From: an uncultured Paracoccaceae bacterium
GTDB taxonomy: Bacteria > Pseudomonadota > Alphaproteobacteria > Rhodobacterales > Rhodobacteraceae
Direction: 5' to 3'
Assembly (NCBI GenBank): GCA_937146765.1
Contig: CAKZRP010000037.1
Span: forward strand, 248,001-312,000
Length of the DNA: 64,000 bases
Below the pieces are notes generated by a model. It saw only the letters and a program-made list of their open reading frames with translations, was not told where the DNA came from and searched no databases. Position 1 is the stretch's first letter; every line of letters starts with the position of its first letter. The position numbers and the translations under genes are program-made. This document shows, piece after piece, positions 53,549-60,980 of this stretch.

Positions 53549-54094
53549 ATGACCCTATCTCACGTTCAGGACGTTTCGTTTCTCTCTGGCCCTTCGCGCC
53601 TTGGGAGCATGGCGGCCAAACCCGCTTTCGGCAGTAATTTCTCGGCGGTTTTCGACCAGATGAGCCCTTCTGCCGCTGCAGGCGCTGCGGATCTGACGAT
53701 CGCCGCCTTCCGCGCCCAGTTGACCGGAAATCTGGAGCAGGATTCCAAGCTGCTTGGCGACCGCTTGCCGAAGGTGCAAACCGTGCAGGAACTGGAGGAG
53801 GTGATCGACACCTTCCTGGAACCGGGGCGGCAATCTGCCAAAGATGCCCTGTCCCACCTCATCGACTCCCGACGGATCTCCATTCACCCCATGCAGGAGG
53901 AACTGGACCGGCTGACGGCCGCCTACTCCGAGCTCAAGTCGTCGCTGAACAGTTTTGCCAATGACACCGTGCGCAACGCCGCCTCCGACATGATCGAGGA
54001 TCTCGAAGCGCAGATCGAAGCGTTGCGGCAACGGATCTCCGAGGACCTCCAGCTGAAAGCCCAGCAGGAAGCCGAGCAGCGCAGCATGAGCTGA
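53549..54094 (+). CDS. Hypothetical protein with C-terminal coiled coil, 181 aa
   Basis: No family is recognised. AGGAGG sits at the right distance before the ATG at 53549, so expression is likely good. The N-terminal 60 residues are Ser/Ala-rich and probably disordered; residues about 65-125 look helical and globular (VQTVQELEEVIDTFLEPG). The C-terminal 60 residues form a charged helix (SDMIEDLEAQIEALRQRISEDLQ) typical of a coiled coil. There is no signal peptide. It is alone between mbfA (divergent) and the thioesterase gene (convergent). Confidence 0.8.
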   Translation: MTLSHVQDVSFLSGPSRLGSMAAKPAFGSNFSAVFDQMSPSAAAGAADLTIAAFRAQLTGNLEQDSKLLGDRLPKVQTVQELEEVIDTFLEPGRQSAKDALSHLIDSRRISIHPMQEELDRLTAAYSELKSSLNSFANDTVRNAASDMIEDLEAQIEALRQRISEDLQLKAQQEAEQRSMS

Positions 54095-54226
54095 GTGCGG
54101 GAGCGCCCTGTCGCGCGGGTCGGGGGAGGTGCTCCCTGACCGGATGCCGCCCGGCCTCGGCCTTGGGCGGCGTCGCGGCTCTGATCCACCCGGCTCCGAG
54201 GCGGGGCAAGGCGGTCTGCGGATCTC

Positions 54227-54712
54227 TCAGCCGGCGGTGAGCTGCATCACGATGCAGGTGGTGGAGCCGGTGGCATAGAGCCGACCGTCCGCCACGCCGC
54301 GGATCTCGCCATGGGCAATGCCGGTGGAGCGACCCACGTGGTCGATCTCGCCCCAGCAGTCCACGGTCGTGCCCAGGGGGATCGGGCGCAGGATGTTGAT
54401 CTTGTATTCGAGCGTTGTGTAGACCGAGCCCCTGGGTACCCGGGTCATCACCGCGCAGGCCATGGCACTGTCCAGCAGCGTGCCATACCAGCCGCCATGC
54501 ACCGTGCCCATCGGATTGGTCACGTTGAATTCCGGCGTGCCGCGAAACACCACGCGCCCCTCTTCGACGCTGTGCAGATGATAGCCCATGGTGGCGCCGA
54601 TGGGCGGGCCGGGGAGGCGGCCATCTAGGATGGCCTGCATGAAGTCGAGGCCGGAGATCGTCGCGATCTCCGCCATCGGCATCAGGTCGTTGGGAGATGT
54701 GGCAACCGCCAT
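54227..54712 (-). CDS. PaaI-family hotdog thioesterase
   Basis: The 161-aa protein has the hotdog-fold pattern NPMGTVHGGWYGTLLDSAMACAV, containing the HGG motif and the catalytic acid position of PaaI-type acyl-CoA thioesterases, and VYTTLEYKINILRPIP as the next strand pair. The start at 54712 follows AGGAGG. The acyl-CoA substrate is unknown. It lies 59 bases downstream of metF on the same strand; there is no other pathway context. Confidence 0.88.
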   Translation of the reverse strand: MAVATSPNDLMPMAEIATISGLDFMQAILDGRLPGPPIGATMGYHLHSVEEGRVVFRGTPEFNVTNPMGTVHGGWYGTLLDSAMACAVMTRVPRGSVYTTLEYKINILRPIPLGTTVDCWGEIDHVGRSTGIAHGEIRGVADGRLYATGSTTCIVMQLTAG

Positions 54713-54771
54713 GGCGTCCTCCTGTCAGCGTCTTGCTGGACGCTAGGAGGACGCCGGGCGATCAACAAGGA

Positions 54772-55641
54772 TTACGCCACGTTCTCGAGGCGGACCTTCG
54801 ATTTCACCCCGATGGCATGGCAGACATCGCGGGTCAGCTCCGGGCGGTTCAGAGTGTAGAAGTGCAGTTTCCGCACGCCCCCGTCGAGCAGGTCCGCGCA
54901 AAGCTCGGTGCAGAGCGCGGTGGACAGAAGATCGCAGCGATCATCGCGCTCGGCCTTCTCGAAGGCCTCGTCGAGCCAGGTCGGGATGGTGGTGCCGCAG
55001 GTTTCGGCAAAGCGGCGCACGCCCTTCCAGTTCTCGATCGGCAGGATGCCGGGGATGATCCGATCGGTGTCGATCCCGGCCTTGGCGCAGGCGTCGCGGA
55101 ACCGGAAGAAGCTTTCGGATTCAAAGAAGAACTGGGTCAGGGCCTCATCGGCACCGGCGTCGAGCTTGCGCTTCAGCCAGTCGACATTGGCCTGCTGGCT
55201 GGCCGCCTCGGGGTGGCTTTCGGGATAGGCGCCGACGCGCAGGGTGAAGGTGCCCTTGGCGGCCAGCGCCTCGATCAGCTCGACCGAGGAGTTGAACCCC
55301 TCGGGGGTCGGCTGGAAGCGGCCCTGCTCCTTGGGCGGATCGCCGCGCAGGGCGACGATATCGGTGATCCCGGCCTCGGCATATTGATCGGCAATCGCCA
55401 GCGTCTCTGCGCGGGTGGCGGAGACGCAGGTCAGATGCGCGGCCACGCGCAGGCCGGAATTCCGGTGCAGCGTCGTTACCGCGTCACGGGTCAGCTCGCG
55501 GGTGGTGCCACCGGCGCCATAGGTCACGGATACGAAGCGCGGGGCCAGCGGGGCCAGGGATTGTACCGTGTCCCAGAGGCGGAAGGAGGCCTCGAGGTTT
55601 TTCGGCGGGAAGAACTCAAAGGAAATCTCGGGCGTGGTCAC
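54772..55641 (-). CDS. metF: Methylenetetrahydrofolate reductase
   Basis: MetF makes 5-methyl-tetrahydrofolate for methionine synthesis. The 289-aa TIM barrel begins MTTPEISFEFFPPKN with the family motif, and includes VTYGAGGTTRE, IVALRGDPP and PGILPIENWKG at the FAD site. The start codon is GTG (55641) behind GAGGAG. It is divergent from the MetR-type regulator with 159 bases between. Confidence 0.95.
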   Translation of the reverse strand: MTTPEISFEFFPPKNLEASFRLWDTVQSLAPLAPRFVSVTYGAGGTTRELTRDAVTTLHRNSGLRVAAHLTCVSATRAETLAIADQYAEAGITDIVALRGDPPKEQGRFQPTPEGFNSSVELIEALAAKGTFTLRVGAYPESHPEAASQQANVDWLKRKLDAGADEALTQFFFESESFFRFRDACAKAGIDTDRIIPGILPIENWKGVRRFAETCGTTIPTWLDEAFEKAERDDRCDLLSTALCTELCADLLDGGVRKLHFYTLNRPELTRDVCHAIGVKSKVRLENVA

Positions 55642-55800
55642 TGTCTTTTCTCCTCAGGAGCCGGGGCAGGCGCTCTGGCCGCTGGCGCAATGTCGTGATT
55701 TGCAGCGAAAGCGTCGCTGGCTGTTTGACCCCTTGTGTCATGAGAGCTATCAGTGAGGCAAATTCATAATTCTCAAGAACAACATGAGGCGAACTGCAGG
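55642..55800. promoter_or_regulatory. metF-metR control region
   Basis: The divergent intergenic region contains TGAGGCAAATTC (from 55754) and TGAGGCGAACTG (from 55785) as an imperfect direct repeat, with AATTCATAATTCTCAAGAA between them, which has the T-N11-A character of LysR sites. A MetR operator here is likely. Confidence 0.5.
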
Positions 55801-56706
55801 ATGCACATCGAATTTCGTCACCTTCGCACCATCAAGGCGATCCACGAGGCCGGCGGTCTGGCTCGTGCAGCCGATCAGCTCAATATCACCCAGAGCGCTT
55901 TGTCCCATCAGATCAAGGGCCTGGAGGAGCAGGCCGGGGTCGAGCTCTTCGTGCGCAAGTCCAAGCCGATGAAACTCTCCGCGGCAGGGATGCGCCTGCT
56001 GCGACTGGCGGAACAGATTCTGCCGCAGGTGGAGGCGGCGCAGGCGGAGTTTGCCGCCCTGCGCGATGGCGAGGCGGGGCGGCTGCATATCGCGATTGAG
56101 TGCCATGCCTGCTTTGAATGGCTGTTTCCGGTGCTTGAAGGGTTTCGCAAGGCCTGGGGCGACGTGGATGTGGACATCCGCCCGGGGCTCGCCTTTGAGG
56201 CCATGCCGGCCCTGATGCGCGAGGAGGTCGATCTGGTGGTCTCCTCCGATCCCGAGGAGATGGCGGGGGTGACCTTCATCGAACTGTTCGATTACGCGCC
56301 GGTCTTTGTGGCCTCGAGCCATCACCCGCTGGCGTCCAGGGCCTATGTGGAGGCGGAGGATTTCGTCGGCCAGACCCTCATCACCTATCCGGTGGAGCGC
56401 ACGCGCCTTGACGTGTTCAGCCAATTGCTGATCCCGGCGGGGGTGGAACCCGCCAGCGTGCGCAAGGTGGAGCTGACGGCGGTCATCCTGCTGCTGGTCG
56501 CCTCCAACCGCGGGGTGGCGGTGCTGCCCGATTGGGTGGTGCGGGAGGTGAAATATTCCTCGGATTACGTGACCCGGCCCCTGACGGCGGCGGGGATCAC
56601 CCGGCGGCTCTACGCGGCGATCCGCACCGAGGATGAGGCCAAGCCCTATATGCAGGAGTTGATCCGCCTTGCCCGGGTGGAGGCCCGCAAGCTGCAGCAG
56701 CAATAA
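55801..56706 (+). CDS. metR: LysR-family regulator, MetR-like
   Basis: The 301-aa protein has the LysR HTH (about residues 2-60: IEFRHLRTIKAIHEAGGLARAADQLNIT, then QSALSHQIKGLEEQ) and a two-lobe effector domain with the MetR-type SECHACFEWLFP-like segment (IECHACFEWLFPVLEGFR), a feature of homocysteine-sensing MetR. Divergence from metF supports this role. The start at 55801 is chosen over an upstream GTG (55753), since the HTH begins here. Confidence 0.9.
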   Translation: MHIEFRHLRTIKAIHEAGGLARAADQLNITQSALSHQIKGLEEQAGVELFVRKSKPMKLSAAGMRLLRLAEQILPQVEAAQAEFAALRDGEAGRLHIAIECHACFEWLFPVLEGFRKAWGDVDVDIRPGLAFEAMPALMREEVDLVVSSDPEEMAGVTFIELFDYAPVFVASSHHPLASRAYVEAEDFVGQTLITYPVERTRLDVFSQLLIPAGVEPASVRKVELTAVILLLVASNRGVAVLPDWVVREVKYSSDYVTRPLTAAGITRRLYAAIRTEDEAKPYMQELIRLARVEARKLQQQ

Positions 56707-56734
56707 TGGGGTAGCAAAGGCGGGCCGGGCCGCA

Positions 56735-56845
56735 AGGCCCTACCCGCGCCGGTCCGATCCGCCAGGATCGGAACCCTCTGGCACCCCGGATCCCGCAGGG
56801 ATCAGGGGTGTCGTTTCTGCCCGATCCCTGCGGAATCGGACCGTT
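56735..56845. repeat. Cluster of inverted repeats after metR
   Basis: GGTCCGATCCGCCAGGATCGGAACC forms one stem in two halves (CCGATCC with GGATCGG), CCCCGGATCCCGCAGGGATCAGGGG forms another, and a further GATCCCTGCGG...TCGGACC part is complementary to the first. This nested set lies between the convergent metR and MDR oxidoreductase genes and may terminate both. Confidence 0.5.
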
Positions 56846-56869
56846 TGGCAGGGTGATTGACAGGCCGCG

Positions 56870-57892
56870 TCAGGCGATCTTGACCACCTGCTTGCCGGTA
56901 TTGCCGCCCTTCAGCATGGCCATGAAGGCGGCTGGCGCGGTTTCCAGCCCCTCGGCCACATCCTCCAGATAACGGATCTGGCCGGAGGCGACCCTCGGAC
57001 CCAGCTCCTTCAGGAAGGTGCCATAGCGATCATAGTGGTTGGAAATGATGAAACCGGTGACGCAGAGATGTTTGACCAGCACCCGCCGCCAGAGCGCCGG
57101 GGCGCTGAGCCCGCTCTCTGCCGCGCCGTCATACCAGGCGATCATGCCGCAGACCGGAATGCGGCCAAAGCGGTTCATCAGCGGCAGCACCGCCTCCAGC
57201 ACCCGCCCGCCAACATTCTCGAAATAGATGTCGATCCCCTCTGGGCAGGCCTCGGCCAGCGCTCCGCGCAGCGCCTGCGCGCTGGCATAGGCGCGATGAT
57301 CGAGACAGGCGTCAAAGCCGAAGGTCTCCACCGCCAGCGCGCATTTGTCCGCCCCGCCCGCCAGACCCACCACCCGCAGCCCCGCCGCCTTGGCCAATTG
57401 CCCCACCATCGCGCCGACCGGACCGGTGGCGGCCGCGACCACCAGGGTCTCGCCGGCCTTGGGGCGGCCATAAGCGGTCAGCCCATGCCAGCCGGTGAAG
57501 CCGGGCATACCCAGCGCGCCAAGCGCCAGCGACAGCGGAGCAAGCCCCGCATCCAGTTTCTGCAGCTCTTCGCCCGGCAGGCAGCCATGGCTGGCCCAGC
57601 CGAACATGCCGAGCACCTTGTCGCCGGGAGCAAAGCCCGCGTGGTTCGACAGCAGGACCTCGCCCACCGCGCCGCCCTGCATCGGCGCCCCGACCGCGAT
57701 CGGCTCGGCATAGCTTTCGCCTGCATCCATCCGGCCGCGCATATAGGGATCCAGCGACATGAACTCTGCCTTCACCAGCACCTCGCCGGGGCCGGGTTGG
57801 GGCAGGGGGACCTCCTCAAGGCGGAAGTTCTCGGCACGGGGTGCCCCCTCGGGGCGGCTGGCCAGAAGGATGCGGCGCAGGGTCTCTGTCAT
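56870..57892 (-). CDS. Zinc-free MDR-family NADP-dependent oxidoreductase
   Basis: The 340-aa protein resembles the leukotriene B4/prostaglandin reductase-like branch (double-bond reductases such as CurA). MSLDPYMRGRM is the family start motif, and AATGPVGAMVGQLAK binds the NADP phosphate. GIDIYFENVGG, SNHYDRYGTFLKEL and MLKGGNTGKQVVKI are further landmarks. Zinc ligands are missing, as expected. ATG 57892 is chosen because GGAG lies ten bases upstream; 57907 is an alternative. It is divergent from suhB. Confidence 0.92.
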   Translation of the reverse strand: MTETLRRILLASRPEGAPRAENFRLEEVPLPQPGPGEVLVKAEFMSLDPYMRGRMDAGESYAEPIAVGAPMQGGAVGEVLLSNHAGFAPGDKVLGMFGWASHGCLPGEELQKLDAGLAPLSLALGALGMPGFTGWHGLTAYGRPKAGETLVVAAATGPVGAMVGQLAKAAGLRVVGLAGGADKCALAVETFGFDACLDHRAYASAQALRGALAEACPEGIDIYFENVGGRVLEAVLPLMNRFGRIPVCGMIAWYDGAAESGLSAPALWRRVLVKHLCVTGFIISNHYDRYGTFLKELGPRVASGQIRYLEDVAEGLETAPAAFMAMLKGGNTGKQVVKIA

Positions 57893-58109
57893 CGTCTCTT
57901 GCTCCATGTGGGGCCGGGCGGCGGCGGCCCGGCCCGGATCTCCTATGCGACTGAACCAAGCAGTTCAGCCCCGCTTGCGCAAGCCCCGTCGCCAGCCGGG
58001 GCGATTTACCATATGATAAGGCCTGCCGGTTTCGCCCTTGGCAAGCGCGGCCAGCCCGTGTATGGGCACCCTTTGACCGACATCTCCCCCCGCAAGGACA
58101 GCTCGTACA

Positions 58110-58895
58110 ATGATTGGTAGCGCAAATCTCAATGTGATGATCAAGGCAGCCCGCAAGGCCGGCCGTTCCCTCGTGAAGGATTTCCGCGAAGTGGAGAACC
58201 TGCAGGTCTCCACCAAGGGCGCCGGCGATTTTGTCAGCCGCGCCGACATTGCCTCCGAACAGATCCTGAAGGACGAGCTGATGGGCGCGCGCCCGACCTA
58301 CGGCTGGCTGGCCGAGGAGGGGGGCGAGATCGCGGGCGAGGATCCGACACGGCGCTGGATTGTCGATCCGCTCGACGGCACCACCAACTTCCTGCACGGT
58401 CTGCCGCATTGGGCGATCTCCATCGCGCTGGAGCACAAGGGCCAGATCGTCGCCGGGGTGATCTATGACGCGGCCAAGGACGAGATGTTCTTTGCCGAAA
58501 AGGGCGCCGGGGCCTGGATGAATGAGACCCGCATGCGGGTGTCCGCCCGCCACCGGCTGATCGAGTCGATCTTTGCCACGGGCGTCCCCTTTGCCGGTCG
58601 TGTCGACCTGCCGGAGACCCTGCAGGATCTGGCGCGCCTGATGCCCGCCTGTGCCGGTGTCCGCCGCTGGGGCTCTGCTGCGCTCGACATGGCCTATGTG
58701 GCCGCGGGCCGCTACGAGGGGTTCTGGGAACGTCGGCTCAATGCCTGGGATCTCGCCGCGGGCATCATCATCGTGAAAGAAGCCGGCGGTCTCTGCCAGG
58801 CGCTGGCACCCGAGGAGTCCATCGTCGAGAGTGGCGATGTCATCTGTGGCAACGAGCAGATCTTCGAGACTTTCGCCAAGGTGATCCGCGGCTGA
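58110..58895 (+). CDS. suhB: Inositol monophosphatase-family protein
   Basis: The 261-aa Mg2+-dependent phosphatase has the metal sites AEEGG (Glu), DPLDGTTNF (Asp, Asp) and the late WDLAAGIIIVKEAGG with the third Asp. The family also includes SuhB, which assists rRNA antitermination in some bacteria. Length is normal. The ATG at 58110 follows AAGGA, with no gene overlapping its 5' side. It stands alone. Confidence 0.93.
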   Translation: MIGSANLNVMIKAARKAGRSLVKDFREVENLQVSTKGAGDFVSRADIASEQILKDELMGARPTYGWLAEEGGEIAGEDPTRRWIVDPLDGTTNFLHGLPHWAISIALEHKGQIVAGVIYDAAKDEMFFAEKGAGAWMNETRMRVSARHRLIESIFATGVPFAGRVDLPETLQDLARLMPACAGVRRWGSAALDMAYVAAGRYEGFWERRLNAWDLAAGIIIVKEAGGLCQALAPEESIVESGDVICGNEQIFETFAKVIRG

Positions 58896-58956
58896 GGCCG
58901 GAGCCGGGACGCTGCCGGGCGTCGGTGCCGCGGCAGATCGGAACCAAACTCAAGGC

Positions 58957-58992
58957 ACACCCCGCGCGCTTGCCGCTGCGGGGTGTTTGCTT
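58957..58992 (+). terminator. suhB terminator
   Basis: ACACCCCGC (58957-58965) pairs with GCGGGGTGT (58978-58986) across a 12-base loop, followed by TTGCTT. It lies 61 bases after the suhB stop. Confidence 0.6.
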
Positions 58993-59037
58993 GACCGGCG
59001 CCCCGTCCGACATCGCAGGGCCGCCGCTGTCGACCCT

Positions 59038-59334
59038 TCAGACCTCGACAAAATCGTAATGCTTGATCGAGCGGAACTGCACCAGCCCTTCCTCGCTCGG
59101 ATCGATGTGGGGGCTGTCGTAATCCTCGCCGACAAAGGCCTTGAGCGCCTCGAGGTTCTCCCAGACCATCACCAGGCTGAAATCGCGCGGGCTGTCGCTG
59201 CGGGCGGTGCCGGGAATGACCGAGATCACCCCTTTGGTGGCGCGCATCATCGGGATGGCGGTGCGGTGAAAGAACTCGGCAAATTCGGCTTCCTTGCCGG
59301 GGTGGGTGATGACCTGAAAGATACGCATGATCAT
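59038..59334 (-). CDS. Antibiotic biosynthesis monooxygenase (ABM) domain protein
   Basis: The 98-aa protein has the dimeric alpha/beta-barrel ABM fold: MRIFQVITHPGKEAEFAEFF, VISVIPGTAR, and SLVMVWENLEALKAFVG. Many relatives are quinol monooxygenases or have no known activity. GGGAG lies at good distance before the ATG at 59334; a second ATG two codons in (59328) is also possible. It lies downstream of the GFA gene on the same strand but 116 bases apart. Confidence 0.86.
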   Translation of the reverse strand: MIMRIFQVITHPGKEAEFAEFFHRTAIPMMRATKGVISVIPGTARSDSPRDFSLVMVWENLEALKAFVGEDYDSPHIDPSEEGLVQFRSIKHYDFVEV

Positions 59335-59450
59335 GGCGGGGACTCCCTTATGGGTGAGGGTTTCCCGGCGTATGGCTGCCTCGGTGCCGTTCAGGCTTGG
59401 GGCAGGATAGCACAGTCCAGGGCCGCGGTCGCGTCTTCTGCTGCCCGCGC

Positions 59451-59834
59451 CTAGGGGATGCGGTCGGAGGGGTGGTTGACCCCGTCGCTCCAGCCGATCT
59501 CGCCATAGGTGTCTCTATGGGTGCGCGGGTTGCCTCCCTCGATGCAGCCGAGGTTGACGCCGCATTGGCTGGGGTCGGAGCGGCGGCGGTGATAGACGTA
59601 GATGCCGCAGGTCTTGCAGAAGTAATGTTGCGCCACATGGCTGCCCCAGGTGTAGAGGCTGAGGTTGTCGCCGCCGCGCAGCACCTCGAGGGTGGCCGCG
59701 ATCGCGGTCACCGCCGGGGCGCCCCGGCGCAGGCAGAAGGAACAGTCGCAGCGTCGGGCGGAGGCGAGGCCTTCGGGAAATTCGGCCCGGATCTCCACGG
59801 CGCCGCAATGGCAGCTGGCATGTCTGGTTTCCAT
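59451..59834 (-). CDS. GFA-family zinc protein
   Basis: The 127-aa protein has the GFA fold with Cys ligands in SCHCGAVEI, CDCSFCLRRG and CKTCGIYVYH (the CxC, CxxC and CxxC pattern for two zinc sites). Members bind glutathione-type adducts such as S-hydroxymethylglutathione; activity is not settled for most. GGAGGAG precedes the ATG. It starts 26 bases after the rhomboid gene ends on the same strand, so the two are likely one unit. Confidence 0.9.
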   Translation of the reverse strand: METRHASCHCGAVEIRAEFPEGLASARRCDCSFCLRRGAPAVTAIAATLEVLRGGDNLSLYTWGSHVAQHYFCKTCGIYVYHRRRSDPSQCGVNLGCIEGGNPRTHRDTYGEIGWSDGVNHPSDRIP

Positions 59835-59860
59835 TCGCGAGTCTCCTCCGGAGGGGCGGA

Positions 59861-60634
59861 TCATTTGCCCCAGGGGCCGGGGCGGGACGGCGGCGAGGCC
59901 CGGCGCGGGATGCGCGGGATCCGGCTGGCTCTGTATCGGGTTTCGGGATGCGGCGGTTGGCCATGGGTCCGCTGCCAGTAGCGCGGGCCGCCGCGCCGGA
60001 GCCAGAGCGGCACCGTCAGCAACAGGCCGAGGACAAAGCCGCCCGCATGGGCCCAATAGGCGACGCCGCCGCTGTTGGGGTCGGCGTTGACACCGCCGAG
60101 GAATTGCAACCCAAGCCAGATCCCCAGCATCAGGAAAGCCGGGATCGGGATGATGCGGAAGAAGACGATGAAGATCACCAGCACATCGACCCTGGCCTTG
60201 GGAAAGAGCAGCAGATAGCCGCCCATCACCCCGGCAATCGCGCCGGACGCCCCGACCAGGGGCACCGGCGAGTTCGGCGCGGAGATCACATGGGCCAGCG
60301 TCGCCCCCACGCCGGAGACCAGGTAGAAGGCCAGGAAGGTGAACGGCCCCATCTCGTCTTCGAGGTTGTCGCCAAAGATCCAGAGGAACAGCATATTGCC
60401 CGCAAGATGCATGAAGCCGCCATGGATGAACATGGAGGTCAGTAGCGTCAGGGGCGCGTTTCCGGCCATGATCTCGCGCGGGGTGGCGGCAAAGGCGGCG
60501 TAGAACAAGGCAAGGCTGCGGTCGCTGGTAAAGCTGGTGGAATACCACAGATAGCCGAGGATGTTCACTGCCATCAGCAAGTAGACCACATAGGGTGTAC
60601 GCCCCGAGGGGTTATGATCGCGCAGAGGGAACAT
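59861..60634 (-). CDS. Rhomboid-family intramembrane serine protease
   Basis: The 257-aa protein has six to seven hydrophobic helices. The catalytic Ser is in GASGAIAG and the His in AHAGGFVLG; the N-terminal helix carries the HGGFMHLAGNMLFLWIFG motif with conserved His and Asn. The ATG at 60634 begins MFPLRDHNPSGRTPYVVYLL, normal for the family; an earlier TTG is less likely. It is cotranscribed with the GFA gene. Substrates are unknown. Confidence 0.93.
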   Translation of the reverse strand: MFPLRDHNPSGRTPYVVYLLMAVNILGYLWYSTSFTSDRSLALFYAAFAATPREIMAGNAPLTLLTSMFIHGGFMHLAGNMLFLWIFGDNLEDEMGPFTFLAFYLVSGVGATLAHVISAPNSPVPLVGASGAIAGVMGGYLLLFPKARVDVLVIFIVFFRIIPIPAFLMLGIWLGLQFLGGVNADPNSGGVAYWAHAGGFVLGLLLTVPLWLRRGGPRYWQRTHGQPPHPETRYRASRIPRIPRRASPPSRPGPWGK

Positions 60635-60777
60635 GGCTCGAAAGCTGGGCTGTTCCTCTCTCGAGGTCAAGAGCTTAGGCGGTGTCGGAGCTTGCCGGAG
60701 CGGTAGGAGGCAGCAGCGGCGGAGTGCGCTCCGGCCCTCCCGGGCTGCGGCAAAGTCACCGTCTTATGGGGTGGGCC

Positions 60778-60837
60778 GGGCGCGCGCCGTGCCGCAGGCA
60801 CGGCGCGCGCCCCACCGCGATTTGCTTAGCAAAGCGC
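60778..60837 (+). repeat. Dispersed two-hairpin repeat, copy C
   Basis: Hairpin 1 is a perfect 16-base stem (60778-60793 with 60797-60812) with loop GCA, then the spacer CACC. Hairpin 2 is GCGATTTGC (60817-60825) with GCAAAGCGC (60829-60837), one mismatch. AACCTCTC follows. Layout matches copies A and D. Confidence 0.7.
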
Positions 60838-60906
60838 AACCTCTCCTGCCGGACTCTGCACCGGTCTCTGGCGATCCGCGACTGCGCGGCGATGCGCCGG
60901 ACATGA

Positions 60907-60936
60907 ACAAGGCCACGTCCGCAGACGTGGCCTTGT
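60907..60936 (-). terminator. Strong hairpin after putA
   Basis: ACAAGGCCACGTC (60907-60919) pairs perfectly with GACGTGGCCTTGT (60924-60936) around a four-base loop, 45 bases past the putA stop. No T-run follows, so it may be a stabilising 3' end or work with Rho. Confidence 0.55.
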
Positions 60937-60980
60937 GAGGCACCGGGGGATGCGACATGTAATGGCCGGGGCGATCAGCC

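Larger units (their letters stand above)
60635..60980. other. Gene-free stretch between putA and the rhomboid gene
   Basis: This 346-base stretch holds copy C of the two-hairpin repeat (60778-60837) and a 13-base hairpin after putA (60907-60936). The promoter of the rhomboid gene should lie at its left end. No coding frame is convincing. Confidence 0.6.
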
